57,719 nt of DNA from positions 1 to 57,719 of the forward strand of contig NZ_JHQS01000005.1 of the NCBI RefSeq assembly GCF_014843845.1, written 5' to 3'. Of the stretch, positions 1-8,562 are shown in pieces. This DNA is from Mesorhizobium amorphae. Its GTDB lineage: Bacteria > Pseudomonadota > Alphaproteobacteria > Rhizobiales > Rhizobiaceae. How positions within the stretch are numbered: the first letter of the stretch is position 1; each line of letters starts with the position of its first letter. The position numbers and the translations under genes are program-made. The notes under the pieces were generated by a model, which did not search any database, was not told the origin of the DNA, and saw nothing but the letters and a program-made list of their open reading frames with translations.

Positions 1-911
1 ATTTCCAGCAGGATGGCCACATGGCCATGCGCAATCCAGTCGGACGGGTGAACTACCAGCCGAATTCGTTCGGCGAAGGTCCAAGGGAGTCGCCGCAGCG
101 CGGGTTTCGGTCGTTCGCTGATGCTGAGGACGGACAGAAGGTCCGGCTGCGCGCGGAAAGCTTTGCCGACCACTACAGCCAGGCGCGCCAATTCTTCAAC
201 AGCCAGACGCCGCCCGAGCAGCGCCATATCGCTATGGCATTGACCTTCGAGTTGAGCAAGGTGGAGACCCCGGTCATCCGCGAGCGGATGGTCGCGCATC
301 TCCTCAACATCGATGAAGGTTTGGCTGTCACCGTCGCGGACAAGCTCGGCATCAAGAAATTGCCGTATCCGGCGGATGCTGCTGTCGCGCCAAGAGGCGA
401 TCTCGAACCGTCGCCAGCGCTCAGCATCATCGAGAATGGACCGGATAGCTTCGAGGGGCGCAAGGTCGGCGTGCTGGTCAGCGAGGGCACCGATGCAGCG
501 CTGCTGAAGAAGCTGCAATCTGCGATCGAGACAGAAGGCGCAACGATGGAGGTGGTTGCCCCAAAGGTCGGTGGCGTCGAGGCCGCAGATGGAAGCTGGA
601 TCGAGGCCCGGCACATGATCGACGGAGGACCCTCAGTCCTGTTCGATGCCGTGGCTGTCCTGCTGTCGGAAGAGGGAGCGGACCGGCTCACTCAAGAGGC
701 GGCAGCGCGAGATTTCGTCGCGGACGCTTTCGCGCATCTCAAGTTCATAGCGTTTGTGCCTTCGGCCTTCCCGCTCTTCGTCAAAGCCGGCGTTTCAGTT
801 GATGCGGACGAGGGGCTGATACCGCTCGACGGGGCCGAGGGAGTAGACGCCTTCGTGCAATCCTGTCGGAAGCTACGGCTCTGGGCAAGAGAACCGGCGG
901 TGAAGCTTTGA
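1..911 (+). CDS. katE: Large-subunit catalase (HPII/KatE type), 3' part only
   Basis: The reading frame is open from position 3, so the gene starts left of the window and only about 300 C-terminal residues are visible. The first residues (FQQDGHMAMRNPVGRVNYQPN) are the end of the catalase core. A catalase-related helical domain follows (about residues 45-110 of the visible part), then a flavodoxin/DJ-1-like domain (about 145-290). That C-terminal domain marks the large-subunit clade 2 catalases, which degrade hydrogen peroxide in the cytoplasm. The haem-ligating tyrosine and active-site histidine lie outside the window. A cupin gene follows after 39 bp and may be co-transcribed. KatE-type catalases are usual members of the alphaproteobacterial general stress response, which fits the stress promoters found further on; its own promoter is off-window. 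Confidence 0.92.
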   Translation, partial: FQQDGHMAMRNPVGRVNYQPNSFGEGPRESPQRGFRSFADAEDGQKVRLRAESFADHYSQARQFFNSQTPPEQRHIAMALTFELSKVETPVIRERMVAHLLNIDEGLAVTVADKLGIKKLPYPADAAVAPRGDLEPSPALSIIENGPDSFEGRKVGVLVSEGTDAALLKKLQSAIETEGATMEVVAPKVGGVEAADGSWIEARHMIDGGPSVLFDAVAVLLSEEGADRLTQEAAARDFVADAFAHLKFIAFVPSAFPLFVKAGVSVDADEGLIPLDGAEGVDAFVQSCRKLRLWAREPAVKL

Positions 912-950
912 GATAAGTTTGAATATCTGGCACGACACAAAGGCTGCGTC

Positions 951-1553
951 ATGAGCTTCCTGCAGAGTGTGAAGAAAGCTGTCGAGGAGGTCACCGGTGT
1001 CGCAAGCCCAGGGAGGCAAGAGGTCATCGATCTTGTAAGGCTGCGAAAACCGGATGAGTTCCACTTCAAAGGCGATGGGTTGGTGCCCAACCATCCGTTT
1101 TGGTCGCTTGTCGTCTACCGAGGCGCCGTGAAACTGCCCGAAGCATTCGATTCCGCGGCCGTGATGGAAGGGCTTTTTAACGCAAATGGCTGGGGTGATA
1201 GCTGGCGCAATGGCATCTACGAATACGTTCACTATCATTCGCGGATACACGAGGTGCTCGGCGTCGCACGCGGGACGGCCAAGGTCCGCTTTGGCGGAAA
1301 CAAGGGGCGAACGCTTTCCCTGAAGGCCGGCGACGTCACGGTTCTTCCGGCCGGCACAGGTCACCAATGCATTACCGCATCCAGCGACTTTCTGGTCGTC
1401 GGCGCATATCCACCCTTCGGCACATATGACGAATGCACGACTGCCGAGCAGCATAAAGGCGCGCTGCTGACGATCCCCCAGGTTGACCGTCCAGGCAAGG
1501 ATCCCGTCTATGGGAGCAAAGGCCCGCTTCTACAAAAATGGAAGAAGGTTTGA
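951..1553 (+). CDS. Cupin-domain protein (YjlB-like)
   Basis: This is a 200-residue protein with a single cupin barrel. The first metal-binding motif reads HYHSRIHE at about residues 94-101, followed by a G-rich turn, LKAGDVTVLPAGTGHQC, carrying the second-motif histidine. The N-terminal 60 residues resemble YjlB-type cupins of unknown substrate. It lies 39 bp after the catalase stop and is probably in the same transcript. No signal peptide is visible, so it should be cytoplasmic. The fold is clear from the motifs; the reaction is not known. Confidence 0.8.
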   Translation: MSFLQSVKKAVEEVTGVASPGRQEVIDLVRLRKPDEFHFKGDGLVPNHPFWSLVVYRGAVKLPEAFDSAAVMEGLFNANGWGDSWRNGIYEYVHYHSRIHEVLGVARGTAKVRFGGNKGRTLSLKAGDVTVLPAGTGHQCITASSDFLVVGAYPPFGTYDECTTAEQHKGALLTIPQVDRPGKDPVYGSKGPLLQKWKKV

Positions 1554-1669
1554 AGGGAGGCCGCCGACGCGGTGGCACGATACCCTCCATCTACCGGAGT
1601 TATTTCCGGTCAAGTGTCGATCATCCGACAATCCTTTCGAAAAGGTTTGCGCCAATTGCGCCCCCAGCC

Positions 1670-1694
1670 GGAACTGCCGTCGCTGCTCGACGTT
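1670..1694 (+). promoter_or_regulatory. EcfG-type general-stress promoter (GGAAC-N16-CGTT)
   Basis: GGAAC at 1670-1674 and CGTT at 1691-1694 are separated by exactly 16 bp, matching the alphaproteobacterial EcfG/RpoE2 consensus. The DUF427 start lies 31 bp downstream with a good ribosome site between. Confidence 0.8.
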
Positions 1695-1725
1695 TCCGAG
1701 AAACCTGCAGTCAAGGAGTACGAGA

Positions 1726-2133
1726 ATGCAAACCTCTGCCGCAAGTTCCGCACCTCCTCCCGCCACCCTTGCCATCGTGCCCTTTGACGGCACGCTAACG
1801 GTCTGGTTTTCAGACGCCATCGTCGCGTCCAGCAGGCGGGCGAAGTTGCTCCATGAAGATGGGCGAGATCCGGTCTTCTACATCCCGTTCGAGGATATCT
1901 ATTTCGAACTCTTCGAGAAGACGAACACAACCACAGACTCCCCATGGGGCACGGCCAGCTACTGGCGCGTTCATGCCGTCGGCGCATCGGCGGATGATTT
2001 CATGTGGGCCTATGAGACGCCTGAAACAGCCGCTTTGGCCATCGCCAAGCACGGCGCATTCGATCCTGATAAGGCGCGCATCGATGCCGACCCGGCTGAG
2101 GACAAGCGACATACGCCGCACGTGCCCGAATAG
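1726..2133 (+). CDS. DUF427 domain protein
   Basis: This is a 135-residue protein. The ATG at 1726 is preferred over an upstream in-frame start at 1483 because AAGGAG stands at the right distance before it and the general-stress promoter ends just upstream. The body matches the DUF427 fold: LTVWFSDAIVASSRRAKLLHEDGRDPVFYIP early, then SPWGTASYW and a C-terminal AYETPETAALAIAKHGAF stretch. DUF427 proteins are small beta-rich cytoplasmic proteins of unproven function. The gene is probably induced in the general stress response. Confidence 0.75.
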   Translation: MQTSAASSAPPPATLAIVPFDGTLTVWFSDAIVASSRRAKLLHEDGRDPVFYIPFEDIYFELFEKTNTTTDSPWGTASYWRVHAVGASADDFMWAYETPETAALAIAKHGAFDPDKARIDADPAEDKRHTPHVPE

Positions 2134-2345
2134 AGCAGCGGACGATGGAAGCGAGACCTCAACCCGCTAACTTCTTCGGCGGACGCGCAGACCTTCGTGA
2201 TATTTCGACGTCGAGATCTGTGGGCCTGCCATAGTTGTCGGTAAATAGGAACGCTTCACCGGATCGAACGCATGCAAGGCAAGCTCAGCGTGGTCCCCGA
2301 TTTCAGCCGTGGACGCGGGTAAGGGACCGGATCGATGAGGTCCTG

Positions 2346-2954
2346 ATGTCAGCGCATGGATTGACCTACGGCCCGCTGGGCGACAGCTGCATCCATCTCT
2401 GTGTCGATATGCAGCGTCTGTTCGCAGAGCCGTCGCCTTGGGCTACGCCGTGGATAGCCCGGGTCCTTCCTTTGATAGAAGCGCTAGTCGAAAGGCGCGC
2501 CGCGCAAACCGTTTTTACCCGCTTCCTGCCTGCCCAGAGGCCGGGTCAGGGGGTGGGGACGTGGAAGCGCTATTATGAGCGGTGGGCTTCGATGACCTTG
2601 TCGGAACTCGAACCGGAGATGATTCAACTCCTGCCTTCTCTGATGCAGCATTCTCCTCCGGCAACTGTTATCGACAAGCACATCTATTCACCCTGGTTCG
2701 AGAGCGGGCTCAGGAGTTTTCTCTCGCAGCATGGCATTGACACGCTGGTGATCACCGGCGGCGAGACCGACGTCTGTGTGCTGGCGACGGTGCTGGGGGC
2801 GATCGACTTCGGCTACCGGGTGGTGCTGGTGACGGACGCGCTGTGCAGCACTTCGGATGCCACTCATGACGCGCTCCTGACGGTCTATCATCAACGGTTT
2901 GCGCAGCAGGTCGAGACCGTGGAGATGGACACTATTCTCTCGGAGTGGTCCTAG
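2346..2954 (+). CDS. Isochorismatase-family cysteine hydrolase
   Basis: From the ATG at 2346 the product is 202 residues. A TTG start at 2235 would add 37 residues without homology to the family. The catalytic triad of the family is visible: Asp21 in CVDMQ, a lysine in VIDKHIYSPW, and the nucleophilic cysteine in GGETDVCVLATV. The family hydrolyses amide or vinyl-ether bonds in small molecules (nicotinamidase, isochorismatase, carbamoylsarcosine hydrolase); the substrate here cannot be told. GGAAC at 2247 is followed 16 bp later by CGCA rather than CGTT, so I do not call a stress promoter. Confidence 0.8.
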   Translation: MSAHGLTYGPLGDSCIHLCVDMQRLFAEPSPWATPWIARVLPLIEALVERRAAQTVFTRFLPAQRPGQGVGTWKRYYERWASMTLSELEPEMIQLLPSLMQHSPPATVIDKHIYSPWFESGLRSFLSQHGIDTLVITGGETDVCVLATVLGAIDFGYRVVLVTDALCSTSDATHDALLTVYHQRFAQQVETVEMDTILSEWS

Positions 2955-3024
2955 CTAGTCAGCCAGGGACGGTCACTGAGAAAACGCAGGATAGCGCTTG
3001 CCTTCAGCGCACCAGACAAATCCG

Positions 3025-3354
3025 CTAGCCTGCCTTTGCCTCGGCCTCGATCTCAGCGAGCTTCTCGTCGATTTCGTGCGGTTGGCCATGTTCCAGGCCA
3101 ACGACGTCGTTTCTGGTCTCTTCAAGCGCAACAATGATCTCATCGAGCTTGGCGTGGATGGCCGAGGTGTCGCGATAGCCTTGGATCAGAACTACGCCGG
3201 TTATGATGATTGCGGCGACCGATAAGCCATAGGTCACGATGTTCGTCAGCCCGAACGGGACAAGCAACGTGCAAAGGACCATGGCCGCCAAAACGAAATA
3301 AAACCCCGGAGGGCGCGCCAAAAAATCGGCGATGAGAAAGAGGAACCGGTTCAC
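3025..3354 (-). CDS. Low-affinity iron permease family small membrane protein
   Basis: This is a 109-residue protein starting with GTG after a GAGG ribosome site. Two close membrane spans (about residues 18-36 and 40-60) are followed by a charged, coiled C-terminal tail of heptad type (HAKLDEIIVALEETRNDVVGLE). This layout is that of the short bacterial proteins assigned to the low-affinity iron permease family; iron transport itself is not demonstrated for such short members. It is convergent with the isochorismatase gene. Confidence 0.7.
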   Translation of the reverse strand: MNRFLFLIADFLARPPGFYFVLAAMVLCTLLVPFGLTNIVTYGLSVAAIIITGVVLIQGYRDTSAIHAKLDEIIVALEETRNDVVGLEHGQPHEIDEKLAEIEAEAKAG

Positions 3355-3524
3355 CGGGAACCTCGCTGCCGGCGCCTGAAATCATCCAGTTTCCCCTCAA
3401 CCGGATCGGCAGCTGTGGACGTCTCTGGCCGCGGCCGTCTGCCTAGCCTCGACCGCGGACAATTCTCGTAGCCGTGATTGCGGGCTCCGCAGCACAAACA
3501 GCACATGGTTGGATCGTTTAGCAT
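3351..3524 (-). CDS. Possible 57-residue cysteine-rich ORF, coupled to the iron-permease-like gene
   Basis: The frame runs from an ATG at 3524 and its stop overlaps the GTG start of the downstream gene (GTGA). It contains a CCLCCG cluster that could bind zinc. No clear ribosome site precedes it, so it may be chance. The rest of 3525-3710 holds no other convincing gene. Confidence 0.25.
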   Translation of the reverse strand: MLNDPTMCCLCCGARNHGYENCPRSRLGRRPRPETSTAADPVEGKLDDFRRRQRGSR

Positions 3525-3710
3525 CCACTGAAATGCACGGTTTGAAATCTGGTTGCAGCGGTCTCCACAAATCTGTTGCCGCAAACGTTGCGTTCGCTGC
3601 GGAACAAAGCTGACGGGTCAGGCTCTTGGGAGGCCAGCTTCGGAGCCAACGGAACAGAACCCCTCCCGCCACATTGTTAGTCAGTCACTACTAACAAACA
3701 GGAGGTTTCC

Positions 3711-3788
3711 ATGGGTCGCGGTATCTTGCTCTGGCTGCTCGGTATCCCAATTCCGATCATCATTCTCATCATGCTGTTTGCGCGGTAG
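3711..3788 (+). CDS. 25-residue hydrophobic peptide
   Basis: ATG at 3711 follows a perfect AGGAGG and reads 25 codons to TAG at 3786-3788. The product is one membrane span (WLLGIPIPIIILIMLF) flanked by MGRG and a final Arg. The next gene starts 9 bp later, so the two probably form an operon. Short proteins with this GIPIPIIIL core occur in other alphaproteobacteria, but no function is known to me. Confidence 0.7.
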   Translation: MGRGILLWLLGIPIPIIILIMLFAR

Positions 3789-3797
3789 GGGGCTGAC

Positions 3798-4712
3798 ATG
3801 CAGGCAACACTTGTGACTTCCGAGGACTCTGCACCAACAGAATCCTCATCTTCAGCCGTGAGCTGGGGGCCGATCGTTGCGGGCGCATTCGCGGCTTCGA
3901 CGCTTACATTCATCCTAATGTTGCTGGGCTCCGGGCTTGGTCTCAGCATGGTCTCGCCCTGGTCCGGCGCCGGCGCATCGGCCACGACCTTTGCGGTGAC
4001 CACCGCCGTCTGGCTGGTGATTGTGCAATGGCTTTCATCAGGCGTGGGTGGCTATCTCACCGGTCGACTCCGCACCAAATGGGTCGGGGTTCATACCGAT
4101 GAAACTTACTTCCGCGACACGGCCCACGGTTTCCTGGCGTGGGCGCTTGCTACTCTTCTTGTTGCGGGCGTCCTCGGTTCCGCGCTTTCCGCGGCACTGA
4201 GTACTGGAGTGCAGGCCGTTTCGACCGTAGCCGCAGGGGCCGCGACAGGCGCTTCGGCTGGCGCCGCGACCAAGGATGGTGGAGCATTCGACAGCACGTC
4301 CTATTACGTGGATGCGCTGTTTCGCCCTGCCGACCCAACCAAGCTTGCCGCCGCCAATACCGATAGCGATGCGGCGGCAACGGCGCAGGCTTCGCGCATC
4401 CTGCTCGCCAGCGCGGCGAACGGGGGCGAATTCACGGCCGACGACAGCGCCTATCTCGCGCAACTTGTGGCCGCTCGCACCGGGCTTTCGCAAGCCGATG
4501 CCAAGGCGCGGGTCGATACCATGATCGCCAAAGTGAAGGACGCGAAGGTCAAGGCTCAGCAAGCTGCCGACACCGCCAGGAAGGCCAGCGCGACTTTTGC
4601 CCTGCTCGGTGCATTATCTTTGGTCGTCGGTGCCTTTATCGCCAGTGTAGCAGCCGCATTAGGGGGCAGGCAGCGGGACGACGAGGAAGCGATCTTTCTT
4701 ACTGGCCAATAA
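3798..4712 (+). CDS. Polytopic membrane protein of unknown function
   Basis: This is a 304-residue protein. After a polar N-terminus, three hydrophobic spans are visible at about residues 22-48, 65-85 and 112-135. An alanine-rich linker and a soluble helical segment (about 150-260) follow, then a final span at about 263-288. The soluble part has a regular coiled pattern (AKARVDTMIAKVKDAKVKAQQAAD). It sits in the envelope next to a 25-residue hydrophobic peptide and may act with it. A strong terminator lies 34 bp downstream. I do not recognise a functional domain. Confidence 0.75.
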   Translation: MQATLVTSEDSAPTESSSSAVSWGPIVAGAFAASTLTFILMLLGSGLGLSMVSPWSGAGASATTFAVTTAVWLVIVQWLSSGVGGYLTGRLRTKWVGVHTDETYFRDTAHGFLAWALATLLVAGVLGSALSAALSTGVQAVSTVAAGAATGASAGAATKDGGAFDSTSYYVDALFRPADPTKLAAANTDSDAAATAQASRILLASAANGGEFTADDSAYLAQLVAARTGLSQADAKARVDTMIAKVKDAKVKAQQAADTARKASATFALLGALSLVVGAFIASVAAALGGRQRDDEEAIFLTGQ

Positions 4713-4745
4713 GGCTGCCAATTCCCGACGTCCGATTTAACAGAG

Positions 4746-4775
4746 GCCCGCCGTTCTATGGCGGGCATTTCTTTT
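4746..4775 (+). terminator. Rho-independent terminator
   Basis: GCCCGCC (4746-4752) pairs with GGCGGGC (4760-4766) and is followed by ATTTCTTTTT. It ends the membrane-protein transcript. The remaining 4776-4983 shows no gene I can support. Confidence 0.85.
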
Positions 4776-4983
4776 TGTCGGCGCACACTGAGGTAACGCC
4801 ATCGCCCGTTGGATGCCCTTGGCGCCCAAAACTTGGTGTCGCGCCGTGGCGACAGGCGGGACAACGCAAATTCTCCTTGGCAAAATCGAGAACCGGAACC
4901 TCACGTTCACCGGCCACCCGAAGTCACCAGGAGCGGCGCCAGTCCAGACGGACGCCGCAAATCAGAAGGCTGCAAGGTGGAGA

Positions 4984-5008
4984 GGAACGTTAGGCACTTC
5001 TAGCGGTT
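4984..5008 (+). promoter_or_regulatory. Variant general-stress promoter candidate (GGAAC-N16-GGTT)
   Basis: GGAAC at 4984-4988 and GGTT at 5005-5008 have the canonical spacing with one mismatch in the -10 element, 21 bp before the next start codon. The same GGTT variant recurs at 12235 and at 13572 on the minus strand. Confidence 0.4.
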
Positions 5009-5029
5009 CTATCTCGATGGAGTGCCCCA

Positions 5030-5230
5030 ATGAAACAAGAACTGATCGATCAAGCGATTGGCTTCCTGGCACAATATCGCGACACGCTGGTCGCCAGCTA
5101 TTCATCGATAGGGCAGGATGGAAAATTCCGCCTGATGAGCATGGAAGAATGCCGTGATGACTTGGACGTGGTCGCGGTAAAGGACATTGCTTCGCTAAAT
5201 GGCCTCATTGCCAAAATGACCGCCGGGTAG
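5030..5230 (+). CDS. Small soluble hypothetical protein (66 residues)
   Basis: ATG at 5030 follows GGAG and a near-consensus stress promoter. The product is a compact, acidic, mostly helical protein (DQAIGFLAQYRDTLV ... ECRDDLDVVAVKDIASLNGLIAKM) without signal peptide or membrane span. I do not recognise the family. Codon use and length agree with the many small genes around it. Confidence 0.55.
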   Translation: MKQELIDQAIGFLAQYRDTLVASYSSIGQDGKFRLMSMEECRDDLDVVAVKDIASLNGLIAKMTAG

Positions 5231-5426
5231 GTTCCTTTCTTTACGCATGCGCGTAAGCTTCGCCCCCAATGGGCGCGCTTCACGATTTTAGTAGGAGGCC
5301 GCTGCCTCAATGCTAGTGGATACCGCCTAACATAAGAGTCCGATTTGGGATTCCGCTTTGCGAGTGCTCGTGCGAGTCTGGCGCATGCGTGCAGGAACAA
5401 GCGCGCACTTGGCTGGAGGAACCGGG

Positions 5427-5873
5427 ATGTCGCTCACTGGAGGCTGTTTATGTGGCAACGTGCGCTACAAAACCAATGCCGAGCCTTTGTGGCTCTGTCA
5501 TTGCCACTGCAATAGGTGTCGCAAACATACCGGATCGCCGATCGGCACGTGGGTCGGCTTCCCCGCCGGTACGGTGACATGGCTTGCCGCCGAGCCAACC
5601 CGTTATCGTTCGTCAAGGGACGTAGAGCGTAGCTTTTGTGCGGTCTGCGGAAGCTCAATCGGCTTCCATCGAGTGCACGAAACCAGTTTGCTAGTAGGCA
5701 GTTTTGATGCGCCTGAAGCCCTTCCTGTCGCGGATATCTGGACCGTGCATGTTTGGTTCAAGGACCATATACCGTGGTTCGACACCGCTGATGATTGGAC
5801 TCGTTTCGCGGAATTCCCGCCCCAAAGGGCTGAAGAGTTGAACGCGTTGAGCGGTCGGCAGATCGAAGGCTGA
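5427..5873 (+). CDS. GFA-family zinc protein (glutathione-dependent formaldehyde-activating enzyme-like)
   Basis: ATG at 5427 has GGAGG seven bases upstream; the longer frame from 5358 is not needed. The 148-residue product carries the family's zinc-binding cysteines: GGCLCGNVRY near the N-terminus, CHCHCNRCRKHTG at about residues 27-39 and FCAVCGSSIGF at about 71-81. Family members are related to enzymes that join formaldehyde and glutathione, but most have unknown substrates. It stands alone on the strand, so its pathway cannot be inferred. Confidence 0.85.
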   Translation: MSLTGGCLCGNVRYKTNAEPLWLCHCHCNRCRKHTGSPIGTWVGFPAGTVTWLAAEPTRYRSSRDVERSFCAVCGSSIGFHRVHETSLLVGSFDAPEALPVADIWTVHVWFKDHIPWFDTADDWTRFAEFPPQRAEELNALSGRQIEG

Positions 5874-6156
5874 CACGCCCCAGCGGGCTAAATGGCAACG
5901 GCCACTCCCCACCTTGAGGGACTTCCGAATCCGGTACCAAACGTCAGATTCTGACCACTAGGTATCGCGTGCAATGCTGTCCACCTCGCGAAATGGTGCT
6001 CGGCAAGGTCTTTCCTAGACTTTATGCGGAGCTGTATACCCGCACCCCTGTCGGCGGCTCCGTTGTTGCCTAGTTATGGGCCACGGGCCGAGGTGAACTG
6101 GAACCGCCACGGACTATGCGCGGGCAATACACCGTCCGACTCGAGGCTGATTGGTC

Positions 6157-7245
6157 ATGATACCCCTCGGCAAGCCAATTGAGCAGATCCTTGGGATCGG
6201 CGCCCTCCTGCTGCTGTCGATTGGTTGCGCCATTGTGCTTTGGCCCTTCCTGTCGTCCCTGTTGTGGGCGGCGGTCATATGCTACTCCACGTGGCCCGTC
6301 TACACGTGGTGCGAGCGGGCCCTGGGCGGCCACAGAGGGCTGGCGGCTGCTCTGATGACATTGTCGGTGGCCCTTGTTCTGGTCGCTCCCTTCGCCTTCG
6401 TAGTGGCCACACTGGCGGACAGCGTAAGCAACCTGATCACGGCGGCGGGCCGCATGCTCGAGCAGGGGCCCCCGGCGCCACCGTATTGGGTGGCAGGGCT
6501 CCCGGTGGTTGGCGAGAGCCTCGCCGCCTATTGGGAAAGGTTGGCCCACAACGCGCCCGCCTTCATGATTGAGCTCAAGAAGCTGATCGGACCCGCCGCC
6601 GGAATGGCCGTCGCCAGCGGGACTGTGCTCGGCATCGGCCTTCTCGAACTCGGTCTGAGTGTATTCATCGCCTTCTTCTTCTACCGTCACGGCCGGCAGA
6701 TGGCAGCGTACGTGCGCGAGAGCGCCGAACGATTCGCTGGGTCGCGCGCTCGGCACCTGCTCACGGTCGTGGGCGCGACCGTGCACGGCGTTGTTTACGG
6801 CTTGATCGGCACAGCACTCGTCCAGGCTCTATTGGCTGGCATTGGTTTCTGGATCGCCGGTGTGTCTCAGGCGCTATTGCTCGGCTTTCTTACGTTTGTC
6901 CTGTCGTTCGTGCCGGCGGGTCCGCCACTAGTGTGGGGCTCGGTGGCGCTGTGGCTATTTGTCCAGGGAGCCGTCTGGTGGGGTATCTTCGTCGCGGTTT
7001 GGGGCTTGCTCCTCGTCAGCAGCATTGACAACGTCCTCAGGCCTTATGTCCTCAGCAAGTCCAACAGCTTGCCCGTGGTACTCGGGTTCTTTGGATTCCT
7101 CGGCGGCATTCTCGCCTTCGGTTTCATTGGCGTGTTCCTAGGCCCAACGCTGTTGGCGGTCGGCTACAGCCTCTTCCTCGAGTGGCACGCGGCCGAGCTT
7201 GAGGACCGCAGGGACTCCAAGTCGGAGCCTGCGGATGCCGCTTGA
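6157..7245 (+). CDS. AI-2E family transporter (PerM-like permease)
   Basis: This is a 362-residue polytopic inner-membrane protein, with ATG at 6157 or possibly TTG at 6151. About eight hydrophobic spans occur in the family order. The SVFIAFFFYRHG stretch falls mid-protein, and the conserved GFLTFVLSFVPAGPP and FIGVFLGPTLLAVGYSLFLEW segments fall in the C-terminal half. The family exports or exchanges small molecules; substrates differ and cannot be told here. The 283 bp upstream (5874-6156) contain no gene I can support. Confidence 0.88.
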   Translation: MIPLGKPIEQILGIGALLLLSIGCAIVLWPFLSSLLWAAVICYSTWPVYTWCERALGGHRGLAAALMTLSVALVLVAPFAFVVATLADSVSNLITAAGRMLEQGPPAPPYWVAGLPVVGESLAAYWERLAHNAPAFMIELKKLIGPAAGMAVASGTVLGIGLLELGLSVFIAFFFYRHGRQMAAYVRESAERFAGSRARHLLTVVGATVHGVVYGLIGTALVQALLAGIGFWIAGVSQALLLGFLTFVLSFVPAGPPLVWGSVALWLFVQGAVWWGIFVAVWGLLLVSSIDNVLRPYVLSKSNSLPVVLGFFGFLGGILAFGFIGVFLGPTLLAVGYSLFLEWHAAELEDRRDSKSEPADAA

Positions 7246-7264
7246 ATTCCGCGCGTTCCTTGGG

Positions 7265-7728
7265 TGTAAGCAGCCCATTTATTTCGTCGCCTTCGATCTT
7301 CTCCACCTAAACGGCTTCGACTTGCGAGATATGCCGCTGGAGGATCGCCGCGAGATCCTGGCCGAGATGATCCCGGAAGGCGGTCGCATCCAATTCAGTC
7401 AGGCGCTGCAGCCTGGTTGAAGACAAAGGCTTACAGCATCGATGAATACGATCTGCTCGGCGTCGAGCGCGAACCGGGCAAGCCAGCTTTTGCCCTCATG
7501 GCCGAGCGCGGCACCGGGCGCTATGTCGGATCGGCCTTCATCAACTCAAGCCGCGCGATCCGCGAACGCCTCTGGCAGCACGTCTAGGAGCATGCCGGGC
7601 CGCCGCCGAAGGGCATGAAGCGGCCGGCCACGCAATGGGTCAAGCCGGGGCTGATCGGCCGTGTGAAGCACCTACCCGGCGAGGAAGACTTGCGCCATGC
7701 CTCGCTGCAGGATTTCCGCGAGGAGTGA
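7265..7728 (+). pseudogene. Remnant of ATP-dependent DNA ligase (copy 1)
   Basis: Two segments match the ligase at 9484. The first is FVAFDLLHLNG to IPEGGRIQFS (7280-7395). After an internal loss of about 45 codons, the second runs from LKTKAYSIDEYDLLGVERE to LRHASLQDFREE (7428-7728). The nucleophile motif (KFDG) and the motif IV region are missing, a TAG interrupts at 7586-7588, and there is a frame break between the segments. It cannot make an active ligase. Confidence 0.85.
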
Positions 7729-7750
7729 CAAAACGGCGGTCGAAACGGGC

Positions 7751-7963
7751 CTAGGCCCTGCGGCGCTTAGAAAGCGCCTGCAATAGGTCCGCTTCGTCGA
7801 CGATCCCGTTGCGGAAAGCGCTGACGATTTCCTCGGCAAGGTCTTCCCTCTGTTCCTTGTCTTTTTGGGCTAGGCGGCGCTCGTCGCACAGTCGGTCGAA
7901 TACTCGCTGGAGCAAATCCAGATCAGCGGGCTCGAATACTCCGCTGTAGCGTCGCAGTGGCAT
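7751..7963 (-). CDS. Small hypothetical protein (70 residues)
   Basis: ATG at 7963 has GAGGGA upstream and is preferred over GTG at 7990. The product is charged and helical (LQRVFDRLCDERRLAQKD ... DEADLLQALSKRRRA), with no membrane span or known domain. A partial second copy of its 3' end lies at 12099-12170, showing that this gene type has been duplicated in the region. It is convergent with the ligase remnant. Confidence 0.6.
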   Translation of the reverse strand: MPLRRYSGVFEPADLDLLQRVFDRLCDERRLAQKDKEQREDLAEEIVSAFRNGIVDEADLLQALSKRRRA

Positions 7964-8064
7964 TTGCCGTCCCTCAAACACGGCTGACACGGGACTATCT
8001 CACAAACGACGAATGACAGCTACCAGCGGCCCAGCGGCCGGGCGGGCTTTTTTTGTTTTCTGCT

Positions 8065-8089
8065 GGAACATCGGTTCGAACGCGCCGTT
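8065..8089 (+). promoter_or_regulatory. EcfG-type general-stress promoter (GGAAC-N16-CGTT)
   Basis: GGAAC at 8065-8069 and CGTT at 8086-8089 are separated by 16 bp. The site stands 39 bp before a 69-codon ORF and directly after a GC-rich hairpin with a T-run (8029-8054) that would shield it from upstream transcription. Confidence 0.75.
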
Positions 8090-8128
8090 GCTTTTTCCAG
8101 GTCTTACAATGGATAACGGACGCGCCCT

Positions 8129-8338
8129 ATGTTGCTCTTTAGATCATTGCATGAAATTGCCGCAGCGCGCGGCGATGGCTTGCACCCCGCTTTATTGAAG
8201 ATGATGACGCGGTCGAAAGCCTGGGTCGATATTGAAAGCGCGCTACAACCCGCTCCGGCTTACAGGCCTTCAGACATTGATTTCCCTGCCAACGATGCCG
8301 TGCCTAAGGGTGTTGCGTTTCGGGCCGACGAGCGCTGA
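8129..8338 (+). CDS. Small hypothetical protein (69 residues), probable stress gene
   Basis: The ORF begins 39 bp after an exact general-stress promoter. The product is soluble with a helical N-terminus (LLFRSLHEIAAARGDGLHPALLKMM) and a proline-rich end. No strong ribosome site is seen. A second frame starting at 8108 is possible but gives a less protein-like sequence. I do not recognise the family. A DUF768 copy starts 6 bp after its stop. Confidence 0.5.
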   Translation: MLLFRSLHEIAAARGDGLHPALLKMMTRSKAWVDIESALQPAPAYRPSDIDFPANDAVPKGVAFRADER

Positions 8339-8343
8339 GGGGT

Positions 8344-8562
8344 GAGCACACGCGGCGTCGACTTCCTGCACAAGTGGATTTCAACAACGTCCCGGAGACA
8401 GTCGGCGCCGACATCATCTCCGTCGCTGAATTGACCCAAAAGCTATTTGCAGACGCCAAAGCGATCGGGATCGGCAGCGTCGAGATCGAGGAAGACACTG
8501 GGAGCGTCTATGAGGTGATCCTCGACGCGATCGTTCATCAAGAGGCCGGCGTGGCGGATTGA
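8344..8562 (+). pseudogene. DUF768 gene, frameshifted (copy 1)
   Basis: Starting at GTG 8344 the frame reads STRGVDFLHKWIS as in the intact copies. It then loses one C near 8378 (GGATTTCAACAA where the copy at 25965 has GGATTTCCAACAA). The remaining two thirds (NNVPETVGADIISVAELTQKLFADAKAIGIGSVEIEEDTGSVYEV) is in another frame to 8562. One base would repair it, so the loss is recent. Confidence 0.8.

Noticed and set aside
2247..2271. GGAAC-N16-CGCA upstream of the isochorismatase-like gene
   Set aside because: Two mismatches in the four-base -10 element; too weak to call.
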